Below are positions 22,636-31,977 of a DNA stretch of 64,000 nucleotides, piece by piece. This DNA comes from Aralia elata. Lineage: Eukaryota; Streptophyta; Magnoliopsida; Apiales; Araliaceae. Where the stretch lies: NCBI GenBank assembly GCA_034770075.1, contig CM068383.1, positions 41,435,222 to 41,499,221 on the forward strand, written 5' to 3'. Each line of letters begins with the position of its first letter. Within the stretch, counting starts at the first letter, position 1. Under the pieces are notes generated by a model, which saw nothing but the letters and a program-made list of their open reading frames with translations, did not search any database and was not told the origin of the DNA. The translations under genes were made by a program, and so were the position numbers.

Positions 22636-23526
22636 ATGACTGATATAGGAGGGACTAGTGGGACCCAGGAGGAGGAGGAGACATTCCTGGATATCCCAGT
22701 GGTTGCTGAGCAGCTGGTGGGGTATGCTCCTATTGCCCCAGGGGTACCTCTAGAGGAGTCTGAGCCAAAGGAGGACTACCAGAGGGAGCTACCAGAGCCA
22801 GTGGTAGGTAGGGTGATGAGGTCCGGTAGTCAGGACCCTGATGCTGAGGAGGAGGACCCCGAGACCGAGGGAGAGGAGCCACCTGCTTACGTGGATGGCA
22901 TGGGGTCCACTGCCGACGATATTATAGAGGGACTGACCAGCAAGACCGAGGAGCTGAAGGATCGGATAGCTCACCTGGAGGAGCAGAATCAGACCCACCA
23001 GATCAGAGAGGACCAGTATAGAGACCTGGCCTATCAGCTCGATCATGACTTGGGAGTGGCGAAGGTGCAGCTGCAGGGCTACGAGTCCTCAGCGCAGCAG
23101 ATCGGACCACTGCTACATCAGCTAGTGGCCCGAAATGCTGAGTTGAGAGAGAGGCTGGAGCAGAGGGATCTGCAGATCGCCCACCTGAAGGCGAAGCAGG
23201 AGGCCATGAGGTTTGAGGCTGGGCTCGATGTATCTGCGAGGATGCATGTCAGGGAGGCTTGGGTCAGGGAGGCCAGGAGGGTTGATCAGCTGGAGGACCA
23301 GTTGGAGGCCAGAGCTGTGAGGATAGAGACCCTAGGACATGCTCTAGATGCAGCCTACAGGAGACCCTGGACTGAGATAGGGGAGTCTAGCCGCTCTGTT
23401 CGTCACAGGGTAGGGGATGGAGCATTCTCTTCTGGTCAGCAGGCACAGATCCGTCACGATGTGCAGGGACTTGATGGAGCAGTTAATTTGTCTTTTGTAC
23501 AGTCAGTCCCACTTTTGTTATATTAG
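22636..23526 (+). CDS. Extra coiled-coil ORF upstream of gag
   Basis: The frame encodes 296 residues. The ATG at 22636 was chosen because it directly follows a splice-acceptor-like TTTTTGTGTGATTGTAG and because its N-terminus (TDIGG...EEE...DI..V.EQLV) matches the ORF in the same place in the minus-strand element. Residues about 1-95 are acidic and proline-rich; residues about 100-245 have the E/R/L/Q spacing of a long coiled coil. No Gag, protease, nuclease or membrane signature is visible and the role is unknown. The ORF is intact in an element whose gag-pol frame is broken. A 330-bp noncoding gap separates it from gag. Expression may need splicing from the LTR leader (inference). Confidence 0.7.
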   Translation: MTDIGGTSGTQEEEETFLDIPVVAEQLVGYAPIAPGVPLEESEPKEDYQRELPEPVVGRVMRSGSQDPDAEEEDPETEGEEPPAYVDGMGSTADDIIEGLTSKTEELKDRIAHLEEQNQTHQIREDQYRDLAYQLDHDLGVAKVQLQGYESSAQQIGPLLHQLVARNAELRERLEQRDLQIAHLKAKQEAMRFEAGLDVSARMHVREAWVREARRVDQLEDQLEARAVRIETLGHALDAAYRRPWTEIGESSRSVRHRVGDGAFSSGQQAQIRHDVQGLDGAVNLSFVQSVPLLLY

Positions 23527-23856
23527 GGACGTATTTATGTTGTTTTGGGAAGCTTTACATTTGTGTTTATGCTTGGGGTAGCAGTTAAACCCCAACTTTT
23601 GTGGACTTTAGGGATGAAAGGTTGGGATTCCCCACTTTTGTCTCAGGGGGAATGATTGATAGGGCACACAGTGGCGCATTTATAGAAGTATGCCACAGGT
23701 TTAGTCTTGTAACAAAAACAGTGGTATATGAATATAAATGTAGATGTTTCACTTAAATCAAATGTGTTGATAGATATTTTACCCTTGATGGTTGATTTTA
23801 ATGACATATTATGTGAACTATAAAACTATAGGTAAAAGTCGGCCAGAATTCAAATC
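23527..23856 (+). other. Spacer between the extra ORF and gag
   Basis: 330 bp without a coding frame. It contains a hairpin ATTCCCC...GGGGAAT near 23629-23655 and three copies of a CCCACTTTTGT-like phrase (about 23508, 23593 and 23630). No function is inferred. Confidence 0.5.
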
Positions 23857-25179
23857 ATGCCGCCAAGAGGACGACCACGTAACAGACAGGTTGAAGAATC
23901 AGAAAGTGAGGTCGAAAACCAAACCAATCCAATGAGGATGTTCACGGAGATGCTGGCGGAAGCCATGCAATCAAGACCGCCACCTGGAGGGGCCCAAGCA
24001 GCAGCCGAGCCTGCGCATCATCTGGCAAATTTTAAAGACTTCAAATTGGTTGGACCACCCGAGTTCAAGGGAACTCTGAACCCAATCGAAGCGCAGACCT
24101 GGATAGAGGAAATAGAAAAGGTCTTCGAGGTAGCACGGGTGGCAGAGGAACAGAAAACAAGTTTTGCTACCTTCATGTTAAAGGGCGAGGCAAACTACTG
24201 GTGGAAGGCTAACATGGGCCGAGTGAAAGGAGGCATTGTCGCATGGGAACGCTTTAAGGAGATGTTTTTGGAAAATTACTTTCCAGAGAGCATGAAGCAA
24301 GAGATGGAGATCAAGTTCCTGGAACTAAAACAAGGAAACATGTCTGTGGCCGAGTACGCAGCTAAGTTTAATGAGTTGGCACGGTTTGCAACTCACCAAG
24401 TCAACACAGAGGAAAGGAAAGCTCGTAGGTTTGAGCAAGGATTGAAACCATGGTTATACCGTTCTGTTGCGGTATTGAAAATCAAGACATTTGCAGAATT
24501 GTTGGAGAGGGCGATCATCGCAGAGGGTGGCAGTGAGGCCCTGGCTAAGTACAATCAGGAGAAGAAGAAGGGTCATGAGGGCCAAAAGTCAGGAAGCAGC
24601 GGGGGCAGTAACCCCAACAAACGAAAATGGGTCGAGAGTCAGTCCTCCGGGGGAAACAAATCTGGAGGGGAGGTGAAGAAGCCGGGCAGGTGCAACAATT
24701 GTGGCAAAAACCACACGGGAGAATGCATGAAAGGGAAAAGCGCGTGTTACCGTTGTGGACAACCTGGGCACATGGCCCCACAGTGCCCTAATAAGCCGAA
24801 AGGAGGTTGTTTCTCCTGTGGATCACCTGACCACCAGATCAAGGATTGCCCGAAGAGGAAGGGCGACACCGGGAGTGGCAACCGAAGCAACAACAATAGT
24901 GGAAACAGCAACCGGTTGAACTACGGACCACCATCCAGCCAGGCCAACAGGCCAACAGCCCGCACGTTCAACATGACAGTTCAGGATGCCATGGAATCCA
25001 AAGACGTGGTGTCAGGTATCATCCCAATCAATGATATAAATGCATATGTGCTATTTGATTCGGGTGCTACTTGCTCTTTTGTTTCCGAAGAATTTGCTAG
25101 TGAGTTAAATTTACCTCGTGAAAAGTTAGAACACCCTATGAGCGTAGAAGTAGCAAACAAGGAAATTATCCCCGTATAG
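23857..25179 (+). CDS. gag: Gag plus start of protease, ended by a premature TAG
   Basis: 440 residues. The start MPPRGRPR matches MPPRRRQT of the minus-strand element. A retrotransposon Gag core (roughly residues 60-210, with YWWKAN, WERFKEMF and the FLELKQG...YAAKFNEL segment) forms the particle. A basic linker leads to three zinc knuckles at about 279-331: a variant CX2CX3HX3C, then two CX2CX4HX4C, which bind the RNA. The aspartic protease active site DSGAT starts at D401. The frame stops at TAG 25177-25179, where the related element has a lysine codon in an otherwise alignable stretch. The same frame then continues with protease sequence, so the stop is a mutation rather than a natural gene end. 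Confidence 0.9.
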   Translation: MPPRGRPRNRQVEESESEVENQTNPMRMFTEMLAEAMQSRPPPGGAQAAAEPAHHLANFKDFKLVGPPEFKGTLNPIEAQTWIEEIEKVFEVARVAEEQKTSFATFMLKGEANYWWKANMGRVKGGIVAWERFKEMFLENYFPESMKQEMEIKFLELKQGNMSVAEYAAKFNELARFATHQVNTEERKARRFEQGLKPWLYRSVAVLKIKTFAELLERAIIAEGGSEALAKYNQEKKKGHEGQKSGSSGGSNPNKRKWVESQSSGGNKSGGEVKKPGRCNNCGKNHTGECMKGKSACYRCGQPGHMAPQCPNKPKGGCFSCGSPDHQIKDCPKRKGDTGSGNRSNNNSGNSNRLNYGPPSSQANRPTARTFNMTVQDAMESKDVVSGIIPINDINAYVLFDSGATCSFVSEEFASELNLPREKLEHPMSVEVANKEIIPV

Positions 25180-25404
25180 TACATTCATAGGAATTGTTGT
25201 GCTGAGTTGCGAGGATTTAAGCTCAATGTGGATTTGATACCAATTCGGCTGGGAGAGTTTGACGTAATCCTGGGAATGGATTGGCTATCAATTCACGGAG
25301 CAGTTATTGACTGTAAGAAGAAATATGTACACCTAAAGACTCCAAATAAGTCGAAGGTGGTATTTTAGGGTAATAAGTCACCAAGACAATCTTGTTGTCT
25401 GACT
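25180..25404 (+). pseudogene. C-terminal protease segment between two TAG codons
   Basis: The frame of gag and pol continues across this stretch: IPIRLGEFDVILGMDWL and LTMMQ can be read in phase. A second TAG at 25366-25368 stands where the minus-strand element encodes tyrosine. With the TAG at 25177 it isolates the protease C-terminus and linker from gag and pol. Both stops fit single-base changes. Programmed readthrough is conceivable but unsupported, because the relative lacks stops at both sites. Confidence 0.75.
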
Positions 25405-28395
25405 ATGATGCAAACCAAGAAACTACTTAAGAAAGGTTGCGTGTGTTATCTGGCACATGTAATTGATACTCGTCAGGTCAGAGATGAGATGAGTCAAATA
25501 CCCATCGTGAGGGAATTCGCTGATGTCTTTCCCAATGAACTTCCGGGACTGCCGCCGGACAGGGAAACCGAGTTCGTTATCGATTTGGCACCAGGAACCG
25601 CACCAATATCGAAGCCGCCGTATCGAATGGCACCGGTAGAAATGAAAGAGTTGATGGTGCAACTACAGGAGCTGCTAGATACAGGTTACATCAGACCAAG
25701 TGTGTCCCCATGGGGAGCGCCAGTTCTGTTTGTAAAGAAGAAAGATGGTTCGATGAGACTGTGTATCGACTATCGGGAGTTGAACAAAGTTACGATTAAG
25801 AATAGGTATCCGCTTCCTAGGATTGACGATCTATTTGATCAACTTAAGGGAGCGAAATACTTTTTAAAAATCGACTTAAGAACAGGCTATCATCAGCTGA
25901 AGGTGAGGCAGGAAGATATCCCGAAGACTGCATTCAGAACTCGTTACGGGCACTTCGAGTTTCTGGTAATGTCTTTTGGATTGACGAATGCACCAGCAGC
26001 ATTCATGGATATGATGAACAGAGTATTCAAGCAGTACTTGGACAAGTTCGTAGTCGTATTCATTGATGACATTCTGGTGTATTCAGGGACGGAGGAGGAA
26101 CATGCTGAACATTTGAAGATTGTATTAGAAGCTCTCAGGAAGGAGAAGTTGTACGCAAAATTTTCGAAGTGTGAGTTTTGGTTGCAGAGGGTACAATTTC
26201 TGGGTCACGTCATCGACAAAAATGGTGTTTCAGTGGACCCAGCAAAAGTGGAGGCAGTTATCAACTGGGAACAGCCGAAGACGCCGACCGAGATCCGGAG
26301 TTTCTTGGGATTAGCGGGATACTATCGAAGATTCATACAAGATTTTTCAAAGATAGCATCGCCATTGACTAACCTCACTAGGAAAAAAATTAAGTTCGTT
26401 TGGTCGGAGAAATGTGAGGGAAGTTTCATGGAGTTGAAGAAGAGACTTAGCCAAGCACCGGTGTTGACCTTACCAGACAACACTGGGGGTTTTGTAGTGT
26501 ATAGCGATGCATCACACAAAGGTCTCGGCTGCGTGCTGATGCAGCACGGCAAGGTAGTGGCATACGCATCACGTCAACTGAAGGACTATGAGAAGGGTTA
26601 CCCGACTCATGACTTGGAGTTAGCAGCGGTAGTTTTCGCTTTGAAGATTTGGAGGCACTACCTATACGGGGAGAAGTGCGAGATATATATAGATCACAAA
26701 AGTCTGAAATATATCTTCACTCAAAAGGAGCTAAACATGAGGCAACGCCGATGGTTAGAATTGATCAAGAACTATGACTGTGAAATTTTGTACCATCCGG
26801 GCAAAGCAAATGTAGTGGCTGATGCCTTAAGCAGGAAGGGCAAGGTGAAATTGATGCAGCTGACGGTTCAAGAGGAATTGGTAAAGGACTTTGAACGTCT
26901 GGAACTGGAGGTTAGGTATCCAATGGAGGCGGATGAAAAATTGTTTACTGTAACGGCAGGTCCGACTCTACTGGATAAGATACAAGAGGCTCAGGAATTT
27001 GACGAAGAATGCATTGACATTAAGAAACAATTATCGGAGGGAAAAGCATCGAAGTACAAGGTTGACAGCGCAGGATTGCTGAGATTCGAGGGAAGGATCT
27101 GGATACCCTACGTACCGGACCTAAGGGAAGAGATTTTACAGGAAGCCCATAATACGAGATTTTTGGTACATCTGGGTAGCACCAAGATGTATCAAGATCT
27201 TCGTCAGCATTATTGGTGGCCGCATTTGAAGGGGGAAGTCGCAGAATTCGTCAGCCGATGTTTAACTTGTCAAAGGATCAAGGCAGAGCACCAACGGCCG
27301 AGCGGATTGTTGCAACCCTTAGAGATTCCCGAGTGGAAGTGGGAGCACATTACTATGGATTTTGTGGTAGGACTCCCGATAACACAAAAGGGTCTAGACG
27401 CCATCTGGGTGATCGTAGACCGTTTGACCAAGTCTGCCCATTTTCTACCGATCAAGATCAGGTACAAATTGGAACAGCTGACGAAGCTTTATGTGAAGGA
27501 AATAGTATCACGACATGGAGTGCCGGTATCGATTGTGTCTGACAGGGATCCGCGCTTCACGTCAAATTTTTGGAGAAGTCTACAGGAGAGACTGGGAACA
27601 CAGTTAAGAATGAGTACGACATATCACCCTCAGACTGATGGTCAGAGTGAGCGAACAATTCAGACCCTAGAGGATATGCTCCGGGCAGTTGTCATGGATT
27701 TAAGTGGCAGCTGGGACGATCACTTGCCACTAGTGGAGTTTGCCTACAACAATAGTTACCATGCTAGTATTGGTATGCCACCGTACGAAGCGCTATACGG
27801 AAGACAGTGTCGAACGCCGTTGTGTTGGGATGAAGTTGGTGAACGGAGGTTGTTGGGACCAGAATTGGTACAACAAACCGTGGAGATCATTAAAGTAATA
27901 AGACAACGGTTAGTAGCAGCCCAGGATCGTCAGAAGAAGTATGCCGACTTACATCGTCAGAAACGAGACTTTGAAGTTGGTAGCTTCGTGTTTCTGAAGG
28001 TATCTCCCTGGAAAGGGAAGATCCGTTTTGGGAAAAAGGGCAAGCTGAGCCCTAGGTTCATAGGACCGTTCGAGATTCTGAGGAGAATAGGCAAAGTGGC
28101 GTACGAGGTAGCATTACCTCCTGAACTTGAGCATATCCACAACGTGTTTCATGTATCAGTGTTGCGTCCGTATAAGCCAAACTACAAACATGTCATTTCC
28201 TATGAACCAATTCAAGTCGAAAGGGACTTATCGTACGAGGAGATTCCTGTCCAAATACTTGATAGGAAGGAGCAGAAATTGAGAAATAAAGTCATTCATT
28301 CTATTAAAGTTCTCTGGAGAAATCACGCAGTGGAAGAAGCCACGTGGGAGCTCGAAGAGAAGATGAGGGCAAATTACCCCCAGCTATTTGAGTAA
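25405..28395 (+). CDS. pol: Pol: reverse transcriptase, RNase H, integrase, chromodomain-like tail
   Basis: 996 residues open from the ATG after the second TAG, in the same frame as gag; the natural polyprotein would start at gag. Reverse transcriptase: about residues 60-290, with FIDDILVYS and catalytic D221-D222. RNase H: about 350-470, with YSDASHKG (D368) and DHKSL (D430). Integrase: an HHCC zinc domain near 582-623 and the catalytic triad D652, D713 and E749 with D-X35-E spacing. The last 50 or so residues (SYEEIPVQ...ATWELEE) are a diverged chromodomain, typical of Tekay/Del chromoviruses and thought to steer integration. All active-site residues are present. It ends 48 bp before the LTR. 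Confidence 0.93.
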   Translation: MMQTKKLLKKGCVCYLAHVIDTRQVRDEMSQIPIVREFADVFPNELPGLPPDRETEFVIDLAPGTAPISKPPYRMAPVEMKELMVQLQELLDTGYIRPSVSPWGAPVLFVKKKDGSMRLCIDYRELNKVTIKNRYPLPRIDDLFDQLKGAKYFLKIDLRTGYHQLKVRQEDIPKTAFRTRYGHFEFLVMSFGLTNAPAAFMDMMNRVFKQYLDKFVVVFIDDILVYSGTEEEHAEHLKIVLEALRKEKLYAKFSKCEFWLQRVQFLGHVIDKNGVSVDPAKVEAVINWEQPKTPTEIRSFLGLAGYYRRFIQDFSKIASPLTNLTRKKIKFVWSEKCEGSFMELKKRLSQAPVLTLPDNTGGFVVYSDASHKGLGCVLMQHGKVVAYASRQLKDYEKGYPTHDLELAAVVFALKIWRHYLYGEKCEIYIDHKSLKYIFTQKELNMRQRRWLELIKNYDCEILYHPGKANVVADALSRKGKVKLMQLTVQEELVKDFERLELEVRYPMEADEKLFTVTAGPTLLDKIQEAQEFDEECIDIKKQLSEGKASKYKVDSAGLLRFEGRIWIPYVPDLREEILQEAHNTRFLVHLGSTKMYQDLRQHYWWPHLKGEVAEFVSRCLTCQRIKAEHQRPSGLLQPLEIPEWKWEHITMDFVVGLPITQKGLDAIWVIVDRLTKSAHFLPIKIRYKLEQLTKLYVKEIVSRHGVPVSIVSDRDPRFTSNFWRSLQERLGTQLRMSTTYHPQTDGQSERTIQTLEDMLRAVVMDLSGSWDDHLPLVEFAYNNSYHASIGMPPYEALYGRQCRTPLCWDEVGERRLLGPELVQQTVEIIKVIRQRLVAAQDRQKKYADLHRQKRDFEVGSFVFLKVSPWKGKIRFGKKGKLSPRFIGPFEILRRIGKVAYEVALPPELEHIHNVFHVSVLRPYKPNYKHVISYEPIQVERDLSYEEIPVQILDRKEQKLRNKVIHSIKVLWRNHAVEEATWELEEKMRANYPQLFE

Positions 28396-28406
28396 CCTTA
28401 GATTTG

Positions 28407-28443
28407 AAATTCCGAGGACGGAATTTTTATAAGGGGGAGAGGA
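28407..28443 (+). other. PPT-adjacent hairpin and polypurine tract
   Basis: AAATTCCG-AGGA-CGGAATTT forms a perfect 8-bp stem (28407-28426), followed by the purine run AAGGGGGAGAGGA to 28443, directly before the 3' LTR start TGTAATG. The same order with other paired bases occurs at the borders of the two other gypsy elements. Confidence 0.85.
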
Positions 28444-31400
28444 TGTAATGTCCAGGAATTTTTTTAAACATTGTATCAAATTTATTTTAATAAATAGAAT
28501 TCAGTTATTATATATTTTTACGAATTTAATTGGATCCATGTAATAATTATTATTTAATTATATAACTATATAGTTCAATAATTTTCTTTGCCTTAAAAGG
28601 GGACTCACTAATAGTTGAGTAAATTAATAAGTTAACCCTAGCATTTGATTGACACGAAAATTTGGATAAACAAATAAATAATTTTATCATTTTCGGATCT
28701 AAATAATTCGCATGAAGAATTATTGTTGAAATAAATATTATAAATAATTAATTAATTTGAGTAATTGATTCAATTAAAATATTAGGAGAGTAATGTTAAT
28801 AATTTTAATAAACAAGTTGGGCTATTTTCTTTTATTTCAATTGACCCAAATCTTAATTGGGTAAAGCCCAATTTCTTTTTTATTTCCTTTTGGGCCACCT
28901 TTAATCAAGTCAACTGGCCCAACCCTATTGGGTTGAGCGCAAAAAACCTTCCAGCCGGGTTTAGCCATCTCTTTTGGGTAACCGAAATTGGATCCGTTTG
29001 GTTTAATTAAGGACAACCGGCATGTTCGTTGAGAAGGGTTTCAAAAACAGCAAAACCAATTTGGGGAAAATCTGTCAAGAAAAAGGGAATCCTAAGCTCT
29101 AGTTCTTTTCAAATCAGATCAACCAAGTAGAGGGAGTAGGCTAGCCGAACCTAGCTAGACCCCAAGCCCTCCATCAATCGGATCAGTCAAACGAGCAATG
29201 GGAGAAGGAATGGGTTGTCAATCGCCGGCGACATCACGAAGTAATTGACCAGCGGGCTAATTGAGGGTTTGAGTGGCGACCGAGCGTTCGACGTTCGGAC
29301 CAAAGGGATCACAACGACTGGCGAGTTGACTGGTGAATGCACACGGCTCAACGGGCTGCCGGCAGGTCAGTGGTTGAGTTGACAACCGGTCGACAGCTCC
29401 TCTCTCCCTACCGTTAGTTAATAACTTGGTCAGGTAGGGTATTGCCCAATATTTGGGTAGAATTTTGTCTATAAATTGAACCCTAAACCCTAAGCCAAAG
29501 CTGTCGATTTTCCTACGAGGTGAATCTCAAATTTAGGGAAAGTTAGGGTTTCAAATTAGGGCAAGAAAGCGGTCACTGAGAGAAGAGAGAACAAGGAGTT
29601 GATTTCGAATGCCTGCTGGATTCGTCGATTATTTTGGAAGGAAAAGGCGGACTGCAATTCGATCGAGTCCAAGGTAGCGATCTTAGGCTTAATTTGTTCT
29701 TCCTTCTCTGATTGTTAGTGTAATCATTAAATTATGTTGCTCTTGTTGGATTTACAAGGCTGGTATTGTGTTGTATGGGTTTGTTTTGATTAAGAAGTCT
29801 GATATTGAATTACTTTTGGTTGATTGCCGAATTCTGTTGCTAATTGGATTGGGATACGATGTAATCCCTGTTTTATTTTGGAACATTAATATGTACACAT
29901 ACTGCTTGTTGTAATGTCTATAAGGGCCAGTTCTGTATCTCCATCTTATCTTGAATGACTTGCTAGGCGTATATGAATTATAGCATGTTGTTTTATTATG
30001 TGTGCCTTGCTTGCAATGTTGTCTGGAATCGGGCGGGTGTTTAGCGCCTTGGCTCGTGGGCGTTGTGGTTGTGTGCAGCGCGAGCGGCAGTCGCGCCCTG
30101 TGGCGCCTTGGTGCTGATGGGTTGAGCACACGACCAGACGGTACGGTGGGGGGCTGGATGGGGGTCAGTTGTTGAATGAAGGCCACATGACCCTTCCCAA
30201 AATGATTAACGCCATTGCAAACACTAACACTGTTAAGTTGGTAATACTATTAGCTTAATTATTGGGAATTATTTGAATGAGTAAAAATTAATAAATAATT
30301 ATTTATTATTAGATAATAAATAAAGATACTAAATATTTAATTATGGTTTAATTAATATTAAATAATAATTAAGTATGAAGATAATTGATAAGATAATTAT
30401 TTATTATTTAGCAATAAATAATAAATAAAGAGACTAAATAATTAGTCATTATTTAGTTAATATTAAATAATAATATAGTTAATAAATAATTGTCTATTAT
30501 TTTCCCAATAGGTAATGAATAAAGATGATAAAGATTTGATTATTATTTAATTCATATTAAATAATAAGATAAATTTTGTAACTTAAATAAATAATCGATT
30601 ATTGTTCAACCATCATTAATTAAGTATGAACAAAAGTTAATAAAATAATTATTTATTATTTGCCAGTAAATAATAAATAAAGGTAATAAATATTTAATTA
30701 TTATTAAATAATAATTAAATATGAATAAAGTTAATAAAATAATTATTTATTATTTGTCAGTGAATAATAAATAAAGGTAATAAATATTTAATTATTATTA
30801 AATAATAATTAAATATTAATAAAGTTAATAAAATAATGATTTATTATTTGTCAGTGAATAATAAATATTTAATTATTATTAAATAATATTTAAATATGAA
30901 TAAAGTTAATCAAATAATGATTTAAATATATTTTTTTATTTAATAATAATTAAGTATAAATAGAGTTTAAAAATTTAATCATTTATCCCTGAATAATAAA
31001 TAAGGCTAATAAAGTATTTGATTATTATTTAACTAATAATGAATCGGAGTAGTAGGGTTAATTATTTATTATTTCTCATTAAATAATAAATAAATAAAGA
31101 TAATAAGAACTTAATTATTATTATTAACAATTAAGTATGGGTAGAGTGATACATTAATTTTCTAGTTAATGTTAAATAAGGGAAATAATTTCGAAAGTGA
31201 ATAATAGCTAAGCAACCTATTTAGTTATTACCACTGTTAGCTAGTGATGCCTTAATTATTTAGTGCAGTAAAATAATAACTTGAGTTACTAAACATTGCT
31301 AAGTTGAATAAGCATGATTAGTTGTCGAAATAATAACTAAAGGTCATTAACTTAATTTCTTTTAGTTAATGATTAAATAGTAATTAAAGGTATTCGGTGA

Positions 31401-31977
31401 ATTGTTATCTGCTAAATAAATAACCTAAATGAGTATAGTTACGCAATGCTAATGGATAAACCAACTCTACCAACTGATAGGTTATCCAAGATCAATTAAT
31501 TAAAGCTAGATCTTATCTGTAGCTGAGCAATCAGGCAAGTTCTTCCTTACTCAACTTTTACATTGAGCAAATTCTAAACCTTATGCACTATTTTAATTCA
31601 TGCAAAAAGGTATATATATAGTGTTGCAAGTTATTCCTTAAGCTTGAATCTTATCTCCAAGCATGCTTTAAGTGGTCTAATTACTTTTAAAATTATTCCA
31701 CCTCTGTGTATTATTGACATTCGCCCTCGTGCATTTGAATTCGTACATTTATTAAAGATCCGAGATTTGGGAATTATTCATAATTAAGTCTGAACCTTTG
31801 TTCGGTCAGACAAGTATGTGAAAATTTATAAAAGCTATCCGAACCAATCAAGGGTAAGGATTCTTAGACTGTATGAACACCCCTTTATTATAGGGGAGTA
31901 CCCCATGTACCGTAAATAAGGTACAAATAGCAGAGTTAAATGTTATGCATACACATAGCGTACGCGAGGCTGATCCC

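Noticed and set aside
25177..25368. Programmed TAG readthrough for Gag-Pol expression
   Set aside because: The related element encodes amino acids at both places, and I saw no known readthrough context after the stops.
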